This document shows, piece after piece, positions 21,686 through 34,034 of a stretch of 64,000 nucleotides of DNA; the first letter of the stretch is position 1, and every line of letters starts with the position of its first letter. The DNA lies in contig JAINUW010000482.1 in the NCBI GenBank assembly GCA_020205615.1, positions 1 through 64,000 on the forward strand, read 5' to 3'. The translations under genes were made by a program, and so were the position numbers. The DNA is from Panax quinquefolius. Taxonomy: Eukaryota; Streptophyta; Magnoliopsida; Apiales; Araliaceae. The notes under the pieces were generated by a model. That model saw only the letters and a program-made list of their open reading frames with translations. It searched no databases and was not told the DNA's origin.

Positions 21686-22839
21686 CTAAGCCCGCCAAGT
21701 GTGCCAAGTATTTTTAATTCTTGACCCGTCTAATGCCTTCAATTGATAAGTCCCCGGCTTGACGACTTCGGTGATTTCATACTGATCCTCCCGACTTGGC
21801 ATCGCTTTCCAGATTACGAGGTGTAGATGCCTCGGCTTCTCGAGGACAAAATCTCCTACTTGAACTGCGAAACTTTACCCCTTGTTATAATGCTTGGCCA
21901 CTCTTCACCGATAGGGTCGCCAATTTGATTAAAATTTTTTTCTCGACTTCCTCAAGCAAATCAAGATTGGCCTTAAGCCCTTCCTCATTGTAGATCTCTT
22001 TGAATTGACTAACCCGAAGACTTGGAGATCCAATTTCAACTGGGACTAAGGCATCAGTACCATAGGCCAATCTGAAAGGTGAATCTCCCGTTGTAGTCCT
22101 CGGAGTAGTTCGGTAAGCTCATAACACGCTAAGTAGCTCTTCTGGCCATCTGCCCTTGGTTTCGTCCAATCTGTGCTCGATCCCATTCAGCAGCATTCTG
22201 TTGGTCACTTCAACTTGTTCGTTTAACTGAGGATGAGCTACTGAAGTCTTTCTGTGCTGGATCCCCAGTTCTTTCAGAAATGTTTCAAATTTTGATCCCA
22301 CAAACTGACGTCCGTTTTCCGATATTACCACCTTAGGAATTCCGAAACGAAATACTACTGATTCTTTCAAAAATTTCAAGCATTCCTGTTCCGTTATTAA
22401 TCTAAGTGGCTTTGCTTCTACCCATTTGGTCATATAGTCGATGGCAACTATAACAAAAAACCGACTTGACCTTTTGCTTTGATAGCGGACCCGAGATATC
22501 AACCCCCAGACGGCGAAGGGTATAGGAGATAAGATCGAGTATAGCTCTTACGGTGGCGATGGGATCGATATTGAGTTAACACTTCTCGCACTTCTTGACG
22601 TATTCAGTCGCTTCCTTGAAGATGGTAGGCCAGTAGTACCCTTGACGAAGTACTTTATAGGCTAATGACTTAGCCGCCATATGGTCGCCACAAATGCCTT
22701 CATGTACTTCTCGAAGAGCATATTCAGCTTTAGATGGAGTCAAATATTTCAATAGTGGAGACGAGAAAGCCCTTCGGAACAGAACTCCATCAATCAGAAC
22801 AAAATTAGCACTCTTATACTTAATTTTCTTGGCTAGCAT
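21686..22839 (-). pseudogene. Integrase of Tat element (broken)
   Basis: Minus strand. The N-terminal zinc-binding part is at 22576-22839, with VHEGICGDHMAAKSLAYKV and YYWPT, ending CEKC. The core at 22119-22502 has the first aspartate in VAIDYMTKWVEAKPL. The second reads ISENGRQF in place of SDNG, an Asp-to-Glu change. The final Glu lies in NEQVEVTNRMLL. A MAYGTDALVPVEIG block and a C-terminal tail follow to about 21686. Stops and a frameshift separate the zinc finger, core and tail. Even if read through, the changed second acidic residue would be expected to disable strand transfer. Confidence 0.85.
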
Positions 22840-23395
22840 CCGATCCGAAGGTAAGACGCCATCTGCCAGATACTCTATATATGGGGTCAGCCATCAGTTG
22901 GTTCGGTCAATGCACATCACCGATTAATGATAAACACTAGGATGTTGCAAGATTTCTAAGTAAACCGACCCATCAAAGACGTTAACATCCGTAGTGGCTA
23001 ATTTGGAGAGTGCATCAGCAATGGAATTGTTATTACGCTCGACCCCCTAAAACTCGTAGCATTGGAAATATTGAATTTCTTCCTTCAATTCTGCTAAATA
23101 TTTGATCATTCTTGGGCCTCGAGCTTCGTATTCCCCAGAAAGTTGCTTAACGACTAACTGAGAATCACTGAAGATGACTATTCTTTGCACTTCAAGACTC
23201 TATGCCAGATTCTAACCTGCGAGTACCTCCTCATACTCAAACCGTTGTTCGTCGCTTTGAACTAAAATCGATGGCTCTTTGCACTTGAATCCCTCCCGGA
23301 CTCGTCGAGAATAATCCTCGCTCCATCGGCGTCCATGGTAGAAGACCCATCTGCATACTGGCGTCCACGAACTCTCGCTTACGCTAAGGCTGTAA
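22840..23395 (-). pseudogene. Second (archaeal-type) RNase H domain of Tat element
   Basis: Between RNase H and integrase, minus-strand frames give pieces such as IVVKQLSGEYEAR, ELKEEIQYFQCYEF and NNSIADALSKLATTDVNVFDG. The last is the end of an additional RNase H domain. This second domain marks the Tat group. It is spread over several frames and is not translated as one piece. Confidence 0.7.
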
Positions 23396-24877
23396 CTACT
23401 CTATCGGATCCTTTGACTTACGCCCTAACTTCATCGACCGTAAAAGCGAGCATTCAACTACAAAATCAGCCAAGGCTTGCCCTTTGATGGTGGTTCGGGG
23501 ATGATATTCAATGAAAAATTGGGACAACTCCATCGTCCATATAGCTAATCTCCCCGATACCTCAGGTTTTCCCATAATCTTCTTTAAAGGCTGATCTGTG
23601 TATACTATTACCAATCTACCCTGGAAGTATTGCCTAAGCTTTCGACTAGCAGTTATTAAAGCAAAAGCAAACTTTTCGATGTTTGGGTACCTTGTTTCAG
23701 CATCCCGAAGGACATGGCTTATATAATAAACCGGGTGCTGCTTACCCCCAACTTCAAGCACCAAAACTGCTCCTACCGCCTACGAACTAGCTGCTAAGTA
23801 TAAATATAGGGGCTCAGCAGGAGCGGGCTTCACCAACAAAGGCGCCGAAGATAAGTAAGACTTGATGCTCTGAAAGGCGTCCTCACACTCCGAAGTCCAT
23901 TGGAACATCTTTGCATTCTTCGGCCCTTTCAACGTATCAAAGAACGGCAAACATCTTTCTGCCGACTTGGACATGAACCTCCTTAAAGCTGTAATCCTTC
24001 CAGTCAGACGTTGAACATCTTTAAATGACTGAGGAGTCTTCATGTACTGGATCGCTTGAATCTTCTCTGGATTGGCCTCAATTCCTCTCTAACTGACAAG
24101 ATATCCCAGAAATTTGCCAGCCCCTAGACTGAAGGTGCACTTAGTGGGGTTCAATCTCAAATTGTGATGACGAATTGTATGAAAGCATTCTTCTAAATCA
24201 TCCAGATGTTTATGCACCAACATGCTTTTGACAATCATGTCGTCCACGTACACCTCCACATTCCTGCCCAGCTGATATCTGAAAACATGGTTCATCATCC
24301 TCTGGTATGTGGCTCCGGCATTGATTAGGCCGAAAGTCATTTTCTTATAGGCATATACCAAACGATGCGTAATGAACGCCATCTTCGGTATATCCTCTTT
24401 ACACATGGAAATTTGATGATATCCAGAGAATGCGTCCATGAAACTTAACAAAGCATACCCCGAAGTGGCATCGATGAGTTAGTCGATGTGGGACAGTTGG
24501 TAGAAATCCTTTGGACAAGCTTTATTTAGATCGGTATAGTCGATGCAGACTCGCCATTTACCATTCTGCTTCTGGACCAGCACCACATTTTCCATCCATT
24601 GTGGGTAGTCGATCTCGAAGATGAAGTCAGCTGCCAACAGTTTTGCAATCTCTTCATCAATGATCCGCTGACGTTCAGATGCAAAGATCCTCCTCTTCTG
24701 TCGGACTGGTTTCTTTGACGGGTCCATCTCCAACCGATGTTCAGCGATATCCCTGCTTACTCCTGGCATATCCTGAGGTTCCCATGCAAAAATGTCAACA
24801 TAGCATTGCAGGAGCTCCATGAGGTTCGTCCGGAGAGGTTCCGGCAGACCCGAACCTATTTTCACTGTCTTGTTCAC
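23396..24877 (-). pseudogene. Reverse transcriptase-RNase H of Tat element (interrupted by stops)
   Basis: Minus strand. RT begins in the 24479-24877 frame (KWRVCIDYTDLNKACPKD) and continues at 24089-24451 with LSFMDAFSGYHQI and the catalytic YVDDMIVKS, which is intact. The connection and RNase H follow at 23396-24043 (LTGRITALRRF, then PVYYISHVLRDAETRYP). Stops split the frame at 24479-24481 (HID stop LIDA), just after LGYLVS, and near 23775 (AASS stop AVGA). The first looks like a single C-to-T change of CAA. The domain order is standard for gypsy pol. Confidence 0.88.
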
Positions 24878-25220
24878 TTTTGCGGGATGAGCTCTATCTC
24901 CTCCGCTTTCTCAATTTGGCATGACCAATGGTTCGGAACTAGTCTCGTGAAGGGTTCGATCTCTATCGCCATGGTCCGCTTCTGCTTCGATACCCCCACT
25001 CTCGAAGTGATCATAGCGTTCCTATAACACCTTTCGGCGAGATCCAAATCCCTTTCACCTCACCAACCCCATGAGTAGTAGGAAATTTGATTTTGAAATG
25101 AGGAATTGAGGTCACGACTTGCAAAAGCAATTAAAGTAGAGCCTTCCCAAAATAGCATTATAAGCGAGAATCTATGCACAACATAAAATTTGCAAATAAT
25201 TTCTACATGTTGGGGGTAGT

Positions 25221-25616
25221 TCAAGATATAACCGGTAGTTCAATGGTTCCAGCCACCTTGACCGGGTCGTTACTAAAACCATACAAATGAGCCTCCTGCC
25301 CTATCTCCATCTTTCGCCCGTCTAGGTGCATCCTCTGATAAGCGTGGGCATACAGAAAATCTATAGAAGACCCATTATCCACCATCATTTGCTTCATATC
25401 CACCGAACCCACTTGCGCAGTCAGCACCAATGATCCCTCGTGCGGTTCGATGACTTCTGAAGGGTAATCTTTATCAGTAAAGGAGATTACCGTACTCGAA
25501 TAAGGTCTGTCAGTCTTCGGGAGGGTACCCGCCACTGACATGACCGAATCCAAGTAACTTCGGCGCTTCTTTCCAACGAGTTTGCCAGAAGTACCCCCAG
25601 TGATGACATCTATCAC
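25221..25616 (-). pseudogene. Aspartic protease of Tat element
   Basis: A 131-codon minus-strand frame. The catalytic motif reads MMVDNGSSIDFLY, i.e. Asp-Asn-Gly, a form that is common in this lineage. The preceding VISFTDKDYP block is typical of the Tat gag-protease junction. The frame is continuous over the domain but is cut off from RT by stops in 24878-25220. Confidence 0.8.
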
Positions 25617-25699
25617 ATGCCTTGTAAGTCGCTCCGAGCTGGCAACGCTTTGAACCTGGTTGAGTCTATGCCGAACAGGCCCTCTCGTCTCTTTGTTGA

Positions 25700-27267
25700 T
25701 TAGTTCGGCGCCACATCTTGAATTAAAGCCCCACCTTGTACCTTTCTTTCAATAATGTCCTTCAACCTAGCACAGTCGTTCGTATCGTGACCCGAAGCTT
25801 GATGGTAATCACAATACTTACGAGAATTTCCTTTTTCGGGCTTAATGTTATCTCGAGCTGGCTCGAAGATAGGTTGATTCTTAATATGATCCAAGATAAC
25901 ATCCTTGTCCGTGTTGAGTGCTGTGTACGTCCTATTCACTCTCTGGGCTGGAGCGAACGAACGTCCTCCACCTTGTCTCCAATTGTTATATCTCTTGACG
26001 CGCGCAATAGCGGTCTTTATTCCTTCATTCTTCTTCTGGTCTCTATCGGTTCTGTCCCGATCTGTCTCTTTAAGCCGGTCTGAAGAAGGACGTTTGAGGC
26101 TGTCCATGGCTTCCTCCACCACGATGTAGCTTTCAGCTTTGTCGAAGGCTTCAGCGAGACTTTTCGGGTGATGAAACATTAACTTCTTCACCAACTTCTC
26201 TGATTTGACCTGATCTAACCCATTTTGAAACAGTCCAACGGCTTGTAGATCGTTTAGGTCTGTCACTTGGCCGACTGCTTCACGGAACCGCTTCACATAT
26301 TGGCCCAAAGACTCATTCGAATACTGTCGAACCTGAGCCAACGAACCAGTTGGTTTTCCCCTTCTTTTGTTGCTCCCGAGGCGAGCATGAAATTTCTCGC
26401 ACATATTCCGCCCAAGATGAAATTGAATCCGAGGGCAAAGTCCCCATCCACTGTCGGGCATCCTTTCTGAGCGTTGTGACAAAAGTATGACACTTAGCAG
26501 CATCGCTAAAGTCGTAATAGTCCATCAGTTGGTCGAACGTCTGACTGTGGTCGTAGGGATCCCCCGATCCATTATAACTTTCGATGTGGGGCAACTTCTT
26601 GGTGGGGTCAACTTTTTCTTTAAGAATCTCCGTGGAAAAAGGGGATGCCTTCTTTTCCGAAGTATCCTTTGTTTTTTGTACTTCGGCAAGCTGCTTTCGA
26701 AGTTCTTTTAACTCTTTAACCAGATACTCCACACCTTCTGGTTGAGATGATGCTTCTTTTTTCGGTGACTCCGTCCTCCTCTGAGTGGACCGGTTTCTTA
26801 CAATAGAGCCTTCAACTTTAGAAGGACTTTTCCGATGGCGAAGTGTCCACAGGGTGGTGTACCCTCAGTAGACTCTCGGAAGTACGATCTCTGGACATAC
26901 TTCGTCTCTGAACTCGGGCGCTGTGGCGAGAATGTGCAACAACAAGTGCTTTCTTTGTGGTCTCAGGAGTGCGATCTCTGGATCGACATCTTCGTTCTTT
27001 TCGACCCTGCTCCTTAGAATCGACAGGGTGATGTACCCTCTTCGATCTTTGAGGAGTAGGGCTTCGGGATCTTCTTCTTTTTCGAGTTTGGCCCCGAGAC
27101 TCTCGTCCTGAATGAACAGGTTCTTTCCCACTCCGGTGTCCTTGCTCTTCAGATTGATCATAACTGAACTCTTCGTCCCTCAAATCTGCCATCCGAGCCA
27201 TCTGCTTAGCTATATCCTGTCGCTGCTTCACGAGTACTTCCATAGCTCTATCCACTTCATCTACCAT
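25700..27267 (-). pseudogene. Gag of Tat element (frameshifted)
   Basis: Minus strand, in three frames. The N-terminal part (26818-27267) is Arg/Ser-rich. The middle (26313-26732) has a short coiled coil (LVKELKELRKQLAEV) and then the capsid block HIESYNGSGDPYDHSQTF. The C-terminal part (25700-26503) continues the capsid (YSNESLGQYVKRFREAV) and ends in a zinc knuckle of the CDYH...GHDTNDC form. A frameshift near 26400 separates the last two. The product would be the structural particle protein. Confidence 0.82.
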
Positions 27268-27621
27268 CTTTGCCAGTCGTGAGACCTTTTCGTCTTGGTC
27301 ATCTCAGTATCGAGTTCTAGGCGAGGTGCCTTCTACTCGTTTCCGACCATGGCCAGACCCTTTCTCCGTCGGGAAAACTAGCTTACGCTTAGCCTTGCCC
27401 ACCGCCTTCGGCCGAAAATCTTCATGTGATCATTTGGACGCTGTGCTGGCATGAACACTTATTGCCGGTCCCAAACGATCCTTGACAGACACTCGTGGTG
27501 CCGATTTCTTTGGCGACCCTCTAACGCCTTTCGAGGTGTAGGTGTTCTACTCTTCACCATGAATACTAACGTAGAATAAACACAGTCTGTGATTGAAAAA
27601 TACTCAGGACACTAGAACTCA

Positions 27622-27641
27622 CCCCCTCCTTCTAGCGCCAA
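27622..27641 (-). other. Primer binding site of Tat element
   Basis: The minus strand reads TTGGCGCTAGAAGGAGGGG directly after the 5' LTR. A TGGCGC start is usual for primer sites of this group. The tRNA species was not determined. Confidence 0.6.
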
Positions 27642-28319
27642 TGTTAACGCCAAGATCTTTCTCCACGTCCCAATCACCAAGACGCGTCCGATATCCTGCA
27701 CAGTTCAACAAGTCAACACCAAAAGCTTGACGGCCTGATCGTCGGGGGATAGCTCCGGCGTGAGAGTCAGTATCGGCGATCACAAGGTTAACAATGGAGA
27801 GAAAATAATGTCTAATGTCTGAGAGAGAATAATAATATGATTGTGTGTAATGTTTTGTTACCTACCTCCTTTGTGATCCTAGCCCCATACATACTCTAAT
27901 CCCGGTTTACCGTGCCACCCATCACCTCCTGACACCTTTTCCCCCACTCCCGGTCATTTCAGCCGAAAGTATGTAGCCTACTTTCTCACCTGCTACCACT
28001 CTTTGCCACCTCCGGTCATCTGAGTCCCATCCTCATTAATGCCATGCAGAAAGGTGACAGACATAGTAGTCAACTATTATTTGGCATAATGATTACCGGT
28101 CAAAGTTGGGTTAAGTAGCAATTTGTATAATGGGCCAATTTAATGACTAAGCCCAAATAACGGAAATGACCCAAACGACCGGATCCAACCGAAAGGACCC
28201 AACGAAATAATCAAGTAATTGGGCCCAAATCATTCGTACCAATCAGGACAAGAATAACATAATCCAAGGGAGGAGCCCATTAAGTCTGGCCCAATAAGGA
28301 AAAGGATTATGGCCCAACA
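27642..28319 (-). repeat. 5' LTR of Tat element
   Basis: A 678-bp copy with the same TGTTAACGCC...GGCCCAACA ends, followed by the target duplication GTTGG. Confidence 0.93.
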
Positions 28320-28429
28320 GTTGGTATGTTATGTTTAACATATTAATTTTTTTTTACTTCTTTTTTGTCCTTTTAAAAAAACTATTATGTTGTTTGATAT
28401 AGACCTATAAGTCTCTTCTCTGATTTCAG

Positions 28430-28515
28430 GGTTCGTAAAGTTTTTGGGACCTCATTACATGATGCTTAATACAAACCGAAGGAAGATCGGTGTCATATGT
28501 GGTCATGCAGTATAT
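28430..28515 (+). pseudogene. Captured SAC phosphatase, exon b, left half
   Basis: The acceptor TTTCAG at 28424-28429 is followed by codons for FVKFLGPHYMMLN and then RRKIGVICGHAVY, which continue exon a in frame. The exon is split at its TAT codon by the large CACTA element and resumes after 40360. Confidence 0.85.
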
Positions 28516-29010
28516 CACTACAAGAAAATCAGGCTATAGCGACGGTCGGCGACCGTCGCTATAGATAAAAAGACCGTCGCTATAGGATATAGCGACGATC
28601 AACGTCGTATATAAAGCCGTCATTTGAAACCTATAGCGACGGTCTTTTTTTCTTATATGACGGCCGATCGTCGCTAGAAAACTCCACAAAAACGCGCTTG
28701 AAGGTTTTTACCGACGGTCAGAAAGTGGATATACCGACGGCGATGACCGTCGCTATAGAAGATTTGGCTGTGAGCTATTGCGACGGTCGTGGCCGTCGGT
28801 ATAGGTGAGATTTGGCTATGAGATATTGCGTGACAGGCCAAAATCGTCGCTATAGTGAGATTTGGTGTGAGCTATCGCTGACGATCGTGGTGCCGCTATA
28901 TAGATTTAGATTTGGTCATGTGAGCTACTCTCTGACGATTGTCGTGGTAGTTGCTATATAGATTTAGATTTGGTCTGGATATATCGCGATGGCCGTGGGT
29001 CGTCGCTATA
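28516..29010. repeat. Left TIR and subterminal repeats of large CACTA
   Basis: Many direct and inverted copies of TATAGCGACGGTC and close variants. They include a perfect palindrome at 28534-28564 (arms CTATAGCGACGGTC and GACCGTCGCTATAG around GGC). They are expected binding sites for the element's second protein. Confidence 0.9.
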
Positions 29011-29515
29011 TCTTCCCCAAATTTTTAAAGAAAATGTTGTTTCTATACAATAATTTTTATTTATTTTTACCTGTTAAGAAACATAACCACATTCAACCAT
29101 CCAATCTGAATATAACATTTACAACTAAAAGAATAAAACAAATAAAGTCTATTAATGTATAATATCATCTAAATATACATAACCATCCAAAATACTGTTA
29201 CTATGTATCAAAACAGTACATAACCAACAGCACATTTAACATATTTTTAGTATCACATCTAACAAATTTTCATCAAAAATAAGTGTTACATATAACAAAT
29301 TTCAAAGAAGACGTGACATGTCATGTGTCCTCTATAGGATTATTTGATCCGCTAATATCACCATTATCTCCTTCTCGTATCGATCCTACAAATTAATTAT
29401 CAAGTGAACTTGTTAATCCATAAAAACATAATGATAGCCCCAAAAATTTAAGTATAAGTGAAGTGAGAGAGAGCAACACCGATTGTTGGATCGAGCATTT
29501 GAATCGATGAATTCT
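29011..29515. other. Non-coding 3' part of large CACTA
   Basis: AT-rich sequence between the subterminal repeats and the end of ORF2. No ORF or repeat is recognised. Confidence 0.5.
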
Positions 29516-32500
29516 TCATAAATTCATCATAATTGATAATAGTTCATCCACTTTTCTTGCGAAGATCATCTCCTTTTCCCAAGACCTTTTCAACTCAACT
29601 TTCAATTCTTGATTCTCACGTTGTACCTCATTATTTGTGTCACGAGGCCCCCAAGTGTTTGTAGTTGTGGCACCAACTCCACCTTGTCGAAGTCTACCAT
29701 GTCGCTCTGGTCCAAGAACTTGTGCAAGTATATCATTCCGTCTCTGCACTCTCGCTTTCACCAATGATTCTTCGAGTCTTCTTTAACTCAATAATTTTTT
29801 CCCCGTGAAAATATATAAGGCAAATTATACACAACTTAAATATACAAGGCAACTTAAATATACAAGGCAATTCAACATAACTTAAAGAAGAGTAGCAAAT
29901 AATAGTAGTAATTTCATTTATGTTATTCTATTATTATTTTTAATCTTGTTCGAAAGTAACTTACAAGATATTCTATTCCACTTACTTAAATGTTCCTTCT
30001 TTCTATATTGGTTACCTATTTAGACATTGTTCTTGAGATACCATCTTGTATTTAGCTTCCTGAGTATTGAAAATTAAAATAATTACACTACAACAATGAG
30101 TATTGAATTTTAAAGAGTGAGAGATTGATTTTTCATCATCGCCACATTTCCTTTGCTCTTCCTCATTGGTTGCATACCCTATATGCAAACAACAAACATA
30201 TAGCTTGAAAATTAAAATAATTACACTAATACAAACTAGAAGAGAAGTAACACTATATTTGTTGAGGTCTATGTGATATTGTTTCCCGATAACGCCTATG
30301 AAAAGTCTTCCGAGTTGTTCATTCTCGATCTTAGGGGAGAGAATTAGTCCGATAAATGTCAAGTTCATGACATCATATGTTTAGTTGAATCGCATGTATG
30401 GCTATTTTTGACTCTACTTATAAGGTTGGACGCATTGCTTTGTCCCATATACAACATGTTCAATGACATTAATTTAGTGTGTAATATAGTAGTAATGGCA
30501 ACTATTTATGTAGAATCATTCAATTTAATTTATTCATTAATCTCGTGTTTTTATAAAATGAAATGGTCTCTATTTATGCTTACTAATTTATTTTGTTGAT
30601 CTTTTGGGAATTTGATACTCTAGTTTAGTGACTAATTTATTAATGAACAAATTAAAGGTCTATGCTTCTAGGAACATATTAAAGTAGGAACTTTTTCTTG
30701 GTGCCTCCATAATGTGACTTAACTATATTCTTGTAGGGATCACGTGATTTAGTATCCGAAAAGGCTGTGTTTAAATTCATGTAAATGAATGCTCTAAAAC
30801 AAACTCACACACATAAAGGGATAAAGAGTTAAAAAAACCCATTGTTTGAGGATTGATAAATACGTACTACATTCGAGGATGCTCTGGTAAAATTGAGTTA
30901 TCACTTGAGTGTGGGATCAGATATACATATTCTGCCGATCAATCTCTTTTTTATTTATTTGGTACTACAAATAAATCAAAAATAGTTCATAATTAATAAT
31001 AATACTCTATTTATAAAAGTCTAATACATGATTAACGATAAAAATATTGAAATAACATCAAATATTACCAATTCACGCTTCTTTTTTGAATTGATTTAGT
31101 GCCCAATGTATGACCTACCAACAATTTGTTCCGATTTTCACAATTTTTGTTGCTATATCCCGCATTGTATGTATTTATAAATTAATAATAATATATAACA
31201 ATAAGTAAGAATTGATAATACATAAATTAGAATAAACACAACCCATGCATTATCGTTAGCCAATAATCAACCAACGCACCCATTGATTAGGATTTACTCG
31301 ATCATTGTTGATAGTATTCGCTATCGATTTGGCACGGCCACCCATGCACAAAATTATTACTCTTTAAGTTAGACTTCCAATCTCTCCACCTATTGTTCAT
31401 GATAGTCACCGTTTTTCTTAGCATTGGGGTGATCTGTGGTAATCGTTTCTACAACAAACAAATTTACACATATATTAGTTTGTTTCAATGTGCTTAATGT
31501 CAAATTCTATAAAATGGTATGATTAATAACCCGAATTTCATCCCAAGCCCTTGTCATGTTAGCCTCATCATATATGGACCATGTTGGAGTACTTATTGAA
31601 AAAATTCTCCATCATGAGCAAGACATCCGAGAAAAGTGGTTAACTTATTGGCCTCTCCCCCAACAGGTTGACCATTTGCATCATAAATTACTTTCTTGGG
31701 TGCATCGATATTTGACCATAATTTTGCTCCCATCGTTGGTCCACGCTTCCTCTTAGGTCGAGAACCTAAAAGAGAGAAAGAATCAAGAACTATGTATTGA
31801 ACAAAAGATGAATTGAACATATAGAACCTTCAGTATTACAACTCGTGTCTAATTTCTATGTCTCCTTAAAAGAGCTCGGATAGAATATGTACCTAGTCAA
31901 GATACAACTCTCGTATACACGTGAATTTATTAATGTAAAACAATAAATTATCTAAATTATTACATTACACTGTAATTCACATAAATCTTGGTTGCTCAAT
32001 AATTCACATAAATGACATGATCTACCACAATAGTTGAGGCTGTCAACATGTACAAGGAATCAACACTATGACGGCCAAAAGATCAGATGGTGAAAGGAAA
32101 GAGATGCCTCTTCATGCAAGAGGCATCACGCTAACTGAACAATTTGACTCAAAGTTTAATCATCGCAGTAAACAAAGATTGGGATCTCAACAAAGATGAG
32201 AGGTTTCAGGAAAACTGACTTGTCTTTGACTTTATCTAGAAAGTGTACTATAAATATTCTCAAGAACACAATACAAGATGCAAAAGATAGCAGACAGGAT
32301 TAAGCATAATATGCTTTTGCAGAACAAATGAAATAGTTGTTCTGTTAGAAATATGGAATTATGTAAAATTGTCTTCAGAATTGAACTGCTAGTTTAAAAC
32401 ACTGATCAGTGTACTTATGGGGTTCATGTGAATTCTTGCATTGCATTTTTTCTTAGAAATGGAGCTTATATATGTATGTGTGTGTTTTAGTGCAAGTGTA

Positions 32501-32701
32501 TCTATATATTATATTTTCAGATATTTTACATTTTGAAGCATTTCACTTATATTTCACTTGATTAAGTGTTCAAGATTTGTGCACAATGATGACAACTGTG
32601 TATCTCGGCCTAGATGATCATAATAATTTTTAGTCTTAAAAAATTACTCATCGCGAGTAAATATAGATTTTGAGTTTGAAATATTCTTGATAATTCTACA
32701 G

Positions 32702-32940
32702 AGCAACAAATGGTGATGCCAGGACACCGTGATTCAAACCTGCTGAAGGAACTTAACTGCTACATACCCACTGCCGCAACGCTTTGGTGGAATTTGCATT
32801 GGTGCATCGATGATGATTGGCAGACTTCATGGGAGCTATCGCTCTGTGGATCGGAATTTCGCTTAGCTACAATCATATATCAAGATTTCGAGACATTTGA
32901 GAAGGAGAAAGCAAGTGAACTAGGTTTATTTGGCTTCTAA
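32702..32940 (+). pseudogene. Captured last exon of Sec61 alpha (SecY family)
   Basis: Plus strand, opposite to the transposon genes. After an acceptor (TCTACAG) the frame encodes QQMVMPGHRDSNL, KELNCYIPTAA, and finally TIIYQDFETFEKEKASELGL with FGF and a stop. This is the conserved C-terminus of the ER translocon channel subunit Sec61 alpha. The middle is read in the wrong frame between two compensating shifts: the DNA there still matches the FGG...GALTVLADFMGA region. Only this exon is present, so it is a gene fragment with no function. It lies in the first intron of the CACTA ORF2. Confidence 0.85.
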
Positions 32941-34034
32941 ATATGCCAAAGTGTGGTTTTGATAATAGTTGGTCTTCATAGTAGTTGCATGGCAATTTCG
33001 TTGAATGAGAGATCATTATTTATTCGCTACGTCCCATGAATTGAGAGTAAAGTTGAAAATGTAGCCTTGTCGAATACTTAGCAGAGTACTAACTTGTCTA
33101 GTTAACTATTTTACACAATACAAGATACAAATATACAATGATAACTATTGTAAACTATCTAAAAAGTACTACACATTGTAAGATTTATTGTTTCGTAGTT
33201 ATTAAAGAATCATCTCAATCTAGTTTGAAAAATATCTCAAATTGTCAAAAGTCAATAATGATCATATAAATTAGAACGGATGAAGTATTATCTAAAAAAT
33301 GAATAGGTATAACATGGTCTGGCAGTCAAATGCAGGAACATGGAACGCGGGTAAAATGAATTGAGCATGATAAGCTATGATATGAGATGAGGCAAAATGA
33401 GAGAAAAATTTCAGCAGATACTAATATATAAATAAAGATTAAGGTTTTGTATGAGCATGACCAATGATGCTCCACTCTTTTCTTTCAGAATAATTTTATG
33501 CCAATATATGGACTAGTCTGTCCCTTCTTAAAGAAACAACAGGATGATTTTATTTACATATGGTTGTCATCACACTGACCCCATAAGTAAATAAAATACA
33601 GCTGTTCACTTGAGAACAATAAGAGTCACTACAATAATTGGGTCATATGGCTACTGACTAATGTTTGCATCCTGACAATCTTGGAAAGAGCAATTCTATT
33701 AAGATAATTTAGATAATTTACTGTTTTACATTAATAAACAAAATTCTGATAATAATTTCAAACATGAGAAAAAAGCTATCCTCAATCTAAGGCACAGTAG
33801 TACTAGAAATAGACTCAAAGAAGAGAGCAATAGTAGCAGAGATGCACGCATTTCTAGAAAAAATATGAAAAACAAACAAAAATACATATGGTAATATATC
33901 CGTTTCATATTACCATCTCTGCTTCTCCCACATCTTATACATATTTATAAATCATTTTTCTTAGTTACGCCAAATGAAAAACCAAGTTAATTCTCATGAC
34001 AATGCAAGTATAAGTGTAGATATATGCATGGTAC
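32941..34034. other. Sec61 alpha 3' flank and remaining ORF2 intron
   Basis: No coding sequence is seen. The first few hundred bases may be captured 3' UTR. The rest is AT-rich intron of the CACTA ORF2. The boundary of the captured segment cannot be fixed without the donor gene. Confidence 0.4.

Larger units (their letters stand above)
16625..28319 (-). mobile_element. Tat-lineage Ty3/gypsy retrotransposon (11.7 kb) with antisense gene
   Basis: Complete element with LTRs of 681 and 678 bp and a perfect 5-bp target duplication GTTGG (16620-16624 and 28320-28324). On the minus strand the order is 5' LTR, PBS, gag, protease, RT, RNase H, second (archaeal-type) RNase H, integrase, minisatellite, antisense gene, PPT, 3' LTR. 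The double RNase H and the antisense gene between integrase and 3' LTR are traits of the Tat lineage. Pol has several stops, and integrase has a changed catalytic residue, so it is not autonomous now. The two LTRs differ at a modest number of sites. Confidence 0.93.
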
